DNA from: Mycolicibacter senuensis
GTDB taxonomy: Bacteria > Actinomycetota > Actinomycetes > Mycobacteriales > Mycobacteriaceae
Direction of reading: 5' to 3'
Length of the DNA stretch: 36,168 nt
NCBI RefSeq assembly: GCF_003284925.1
Contig: NZ_QMEX01000030.1
Span: forward strand, 1 to 36,168
The notes beneath the pieces were generated by a model that had not been told where the DNA came from, made no database searches, and saw only the letters and a program-made list of their open reading frames with translations. Positions 34,581 through 36,168 of this stretch are shown here, one piece after another. Both the position numbers and the translations under genes were made by a program. Each line of letters begins with the position of its first letter. The first letter of the stretch is position 1.

Positions 34581-35690
34581 CTATTCCGGATGCGGCTCGG
34601 CTACCACCGTCGCCAGGTGCGGATGCGCCTCGGCCTTGACCCGCTCGAACAGCTCCTTGTAGTACGGCAGGCAGTCGGCCATCGCCTGCGTGGTAGTGAA
34701 CAGCGGCTGATAGCCGAGGTCGCGGCGTGCCTTGTCGATCGAGAAATAGTTGTTCAGGTAAAGCCGTTCCACCGCGCCGGGTTCCAACAGCGGTTCGGGC
34801 AACCCGAACCGGAAATGCAGCCACTGCCAGCTGAACATGACGTCGCGCACCATCCGGCCGGAAACCCGGAGCCGGGGCCAGCGCTCGCCGCACGCCTCCA
34901 TGACCGGTCGGGCGAACTCGAACATGTTGATCGGTTCGCCGTCGTTGATGAAGTAAGCCTGGCCGGGCGCCGTTCCACCCGGGACAAGATGTTGTGCGGC
35001 CAGGACGAATCCGTGAATCAGGTTGTGCACGTAGGAATTGTCGAGCTTGGCCTTCTTGCTGCCGATCAAGACCTTGACGTGGCCTGCCACGACGCTTTCG
35101 AACAGCTTGCGGAACATGGTCTGGTCGCCGTTGCCCCAGATGCCCGATGGGCGGATCGAGCACGTCAGCATGCCCTGACCGCCGTTCTCGCCCAGCACGA
35201 ACTTCTCGGCGACGACCTTGGTCTCGGTGTAGAGGTCGTTGAACTTGGTGGTGTAGGCCATGTTCTCATCGCCGCCGGAGATGGCTTTACCGCCCATCAC
35301 GACACTGTTGGACGCGGTGTAGACGAACCGTTTCACCCCGGCTCGCTGCCCGGCCTGCACCAGGTTCTTGGTGCCGTCGACGTTGACCGCGAAGCTGCGT
35401 CGCCGGATCTCGTCGGTGACCTTGGCGCCGCCCTGCAGATCGATGATCGCGGCGGTGTGGAACACCGTGTCGATGTCGGCGACCGCCTGTGCGACGGCCT
35501 GCGGGTCGCAGATGTCGCCTTCGAGCTTCTGCAGGCCGGGGTGGTCGGGCAGCGGCGAGGGTGCCCGGTCGAAGGACCGCACCTGGTAGCCCTGGTCAAG
35601 CAGCGTCTTGACGAAATTGGTCCCGACGAATCCGGAGCCCCCGGTGACCAGGATCCGGCCGAGCTCGGTCGTCAGCGATGGATCACCCAT
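34581..35690 (-). CDS. 3beta-hydroxysteroid dehydrogenase / cholesterol dehydrogenase
   Basis: An extended short-chain dehydrogenase of 369 residues, clearly the counterpart of M. tuberculosis Rv1106c (370 residues), which oxidises cholesterol and other 3beta-hydroxysteroids to the 4-en-3-one using NAD. The cofactor motif TGGSGFVG lies at 16-23 and the catalytic YTETK at 154-158 (Tyr154, Lys158). The start MGDPSLTTELGRILVTGG and the segments GNGDQTMFRKLFESV and NYFSIDKARRDLGY match that protein. TATGCT six bases upstream of the ATG suggests a leaderless transcript. In the conserved order it lies just before xseB; here the P450/acyltransferase genes lie on its other side, so a steroid-like substrate for them is conceivable but unproven. 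Confidence 0.92.
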   Translation of the reverse strand: MGDPSLTTELGRILVTGGSGFVGTNFVKTLLDQGYQVRSFDRAPSPLPDHPGLQKLEGDICDPQAVAQAVADIDTVFHTAAIIDLQGGAKVTDEIRRRSFAVNVDGTKNLVQAGQRAGVKRFVYTASNSVVMGGKAISGGDENMAYTTKFNDLYTETKVVAEKFVLGENGGQGMLTCSIRPSGIWGNGDQTMFRKLFESVVAGHVKVLIGSKKAKLDNSYVHNLIHGFVLAAQHLVPGGTAPGQAYFINDGEPINMFEFARPVMEACGERWPRLRVSGRMVRDVMFSWQWLHFRFGLPEPLLEPGAVERLYLNNYFSIDKARRDLGYQPLFTTTQAMADCLPYYKELFERVKAEAHPHLATVVAEPHPE

Positions 35691-35696
35691 CGGGAG

Positions 35697-35702
35697 AGCA
35701 TA
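35697..35702 (-). promoter_or_regulatory. -10 TATGCT of the steroid dehydrogenase gene
   Basis: TATGCT (read on the minus strand) ends 6 bases before the ATG at 35690 and there is no Shine-Dalgarno sequence, which fits a leaderless transcript. It lies in the 53-base gap after xseB. Confidence 0.45.
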
Positions 35703-35743
35703 GCTGAACGTGTTTCAGTTCTTCGGGGCTTCCCGCGTGCAGC

Positions 35744-35986
35744 TCATGTCCCTTCGTCCTCGCCGGTCTCGCCGGCCAGCACGTCCTGCACCCGCTTGCG
35801 GGCGCCGGCCAAGTGCTCCTCACAGCGCTTGGCCAGCTGTTCGCCTCTTTCCCAGAGGCCCAGCGAAGCGTCGAGGTCCAGCCCGCCCTGCTCCAGTCGC
35901 TGCACCACCTCGATCAGCTCATCGCGGCAATGCTCATAACCGAGGTCACTAACAGGCTTCATGGACGCGGGTTGCTCAGTTGCCAT
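35744..35986 (-). CDS. xseB: Exodeoxyribonuclease VII small subunit
   Basis: An 80-residue protein matching Xse[46 protein letters not shown] is the typical helical-hairpin core. It binds XseA to form exonuclease VII, which degrades single-stranded DNA from both ends. The ATG at 35986 is chosen because it gives the family length and overlaps the xseA stop by 11 bases, the usual coupled arrangement; in-frame sequence further upstream belongs to xseA in another frame. It corresponds to Rv1107c. Confidence 0.95.
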   Translation of the reverse strand: MATEQPASMKPVSDLGYEHCRDELIEVVQRLEQGGLDLDASLGLWERGEQLAKRCEEHLAGARKRVQDVLAGETGEDEGT

Positions 35987-36168
35987 CGTGGTGCCCTTCA
36001 CTGGTAGCGGCGATCGCTCCGTCGGCGACCCGGATTCGCAGGGCGGTTCCGGCGGGTGCGTCCTGGACCGACCGCAGCACGTGCGCCCCGTCGCCCTCCA
36101 CCGTCTGGACGACCGCATAGCCGCGGGCCAGGGTGGCGGCCGGGCCCAGGGTAGCCAGCCGCGCCGAG
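35976..36168 (-). CDS. xseA: Exodeoxyribonuclease VII large subunit, 3' end (partial)
   Basis: Only the last 63 codons lie in the window; the gene continues beyond 36168. The readable end runs from [18 protein letters not shown], a strongly conserved XseA segment, through [13 protein letters not shown] to the TGA at 35976-35978. The stop lies inside the first codons of xseB (11-base overlap), so the two subunits are translationally coupled. It corresponds to Rv1108c. Confidence 0.92.
   Translation of the reverse strand, partial: SARLATLGPAATLARGYAVVQTVEGDGAHVLRSVQDAPAGTALRIRVADGAIAATSEGHHDGN

Noticed and set aside
1..36168. tRNA, rRNA, riboswitch, CRISPR array or defence system
   Set aside because: No tRNA-like cloverleaf, rRNA segment, regularly spaced repeat array or recognisable defence protein was found on reading both strands; a covariance-model search was not possible here.

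Overview
The window is high-GC actinobacterial chromosome, almost certainly from a non-tuberculous Mycobacterium (Mycolicibacter/Mycolicibacterium-like). The conserved genes run in the order of M. tuberculosis Rv1092c to Rv1108c: coaA, glyA, desA2, phoH2, a polysaccharide deacetylase, fum, glpX, a DUF4245 gene, an AI-2E-family permease, the Rv1106c-type 3beta-hydroxysteroid dehydrogenase, xseB and the 3' end of xseA. Protein lengths and motifs match those families closely. This is recognition from memory; no alignment was run. I saw no RNA genes, insertion sequences, integrase, CRISPR array or replication origin.

Backbone, left part (1-16.7 kb). Central-metabolism genes alternate in direction. 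Accessory genes sit between them: a DUF885 metallopeptidase-like gene between coaA and glyA; a secreted protein of unknown function; a DUF2236 (mpaB/rubber-oxygenase-like) gene with its own TetR regulator; and an MFS transporter placed directly behind fumarase in a glpX-fum-MFS operon. Several starts lie only 6-8 bases after a -10-like hexamer, so leaderless transcription looks common here.

Accessory island (about 16.9-34.5 kb). An operon of three very large regulators comes first: two tandem-duplicated proteins (zinc ribbon, class III cyclase domain, STAND-type ATPase, helical repeats), then a LuxR-type ATPase regulator. All are joined by 4-base start/stop overlaps. Next come a secreted protein, an ABC ATPase and an 853-residue FtsX/MacB-type permease. 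On the opposite strand lie a cytochrome P450, a BAHD-like acyltransferase and a second P450.

The most interesting observation is a 16-base near-palindrome, consensus CAGTAGYGCRCTACTG, present four times and always between genes. It precedes the secreted-protein gene at 7.5 kb, the paralogous secreted-protein gene at 26 kb, the first P450 gene and the second P450/acyltransferase operon. It ties two dispersed secreted-protein paralogues (both carrying FGF[DE]PYP at residues 135-141) to the exporter and to the P450/acyltransferase genes as one putative regulon. The LuxR protein inside the island is the obvious candidate regulator. The working model is that the cyclase/STAND/LuxR module senses a signal and controls production, modification and export of a lipid or small molecule together with envelope proteins. 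The model is inference; the repeated site and the gene layout are directly visible.
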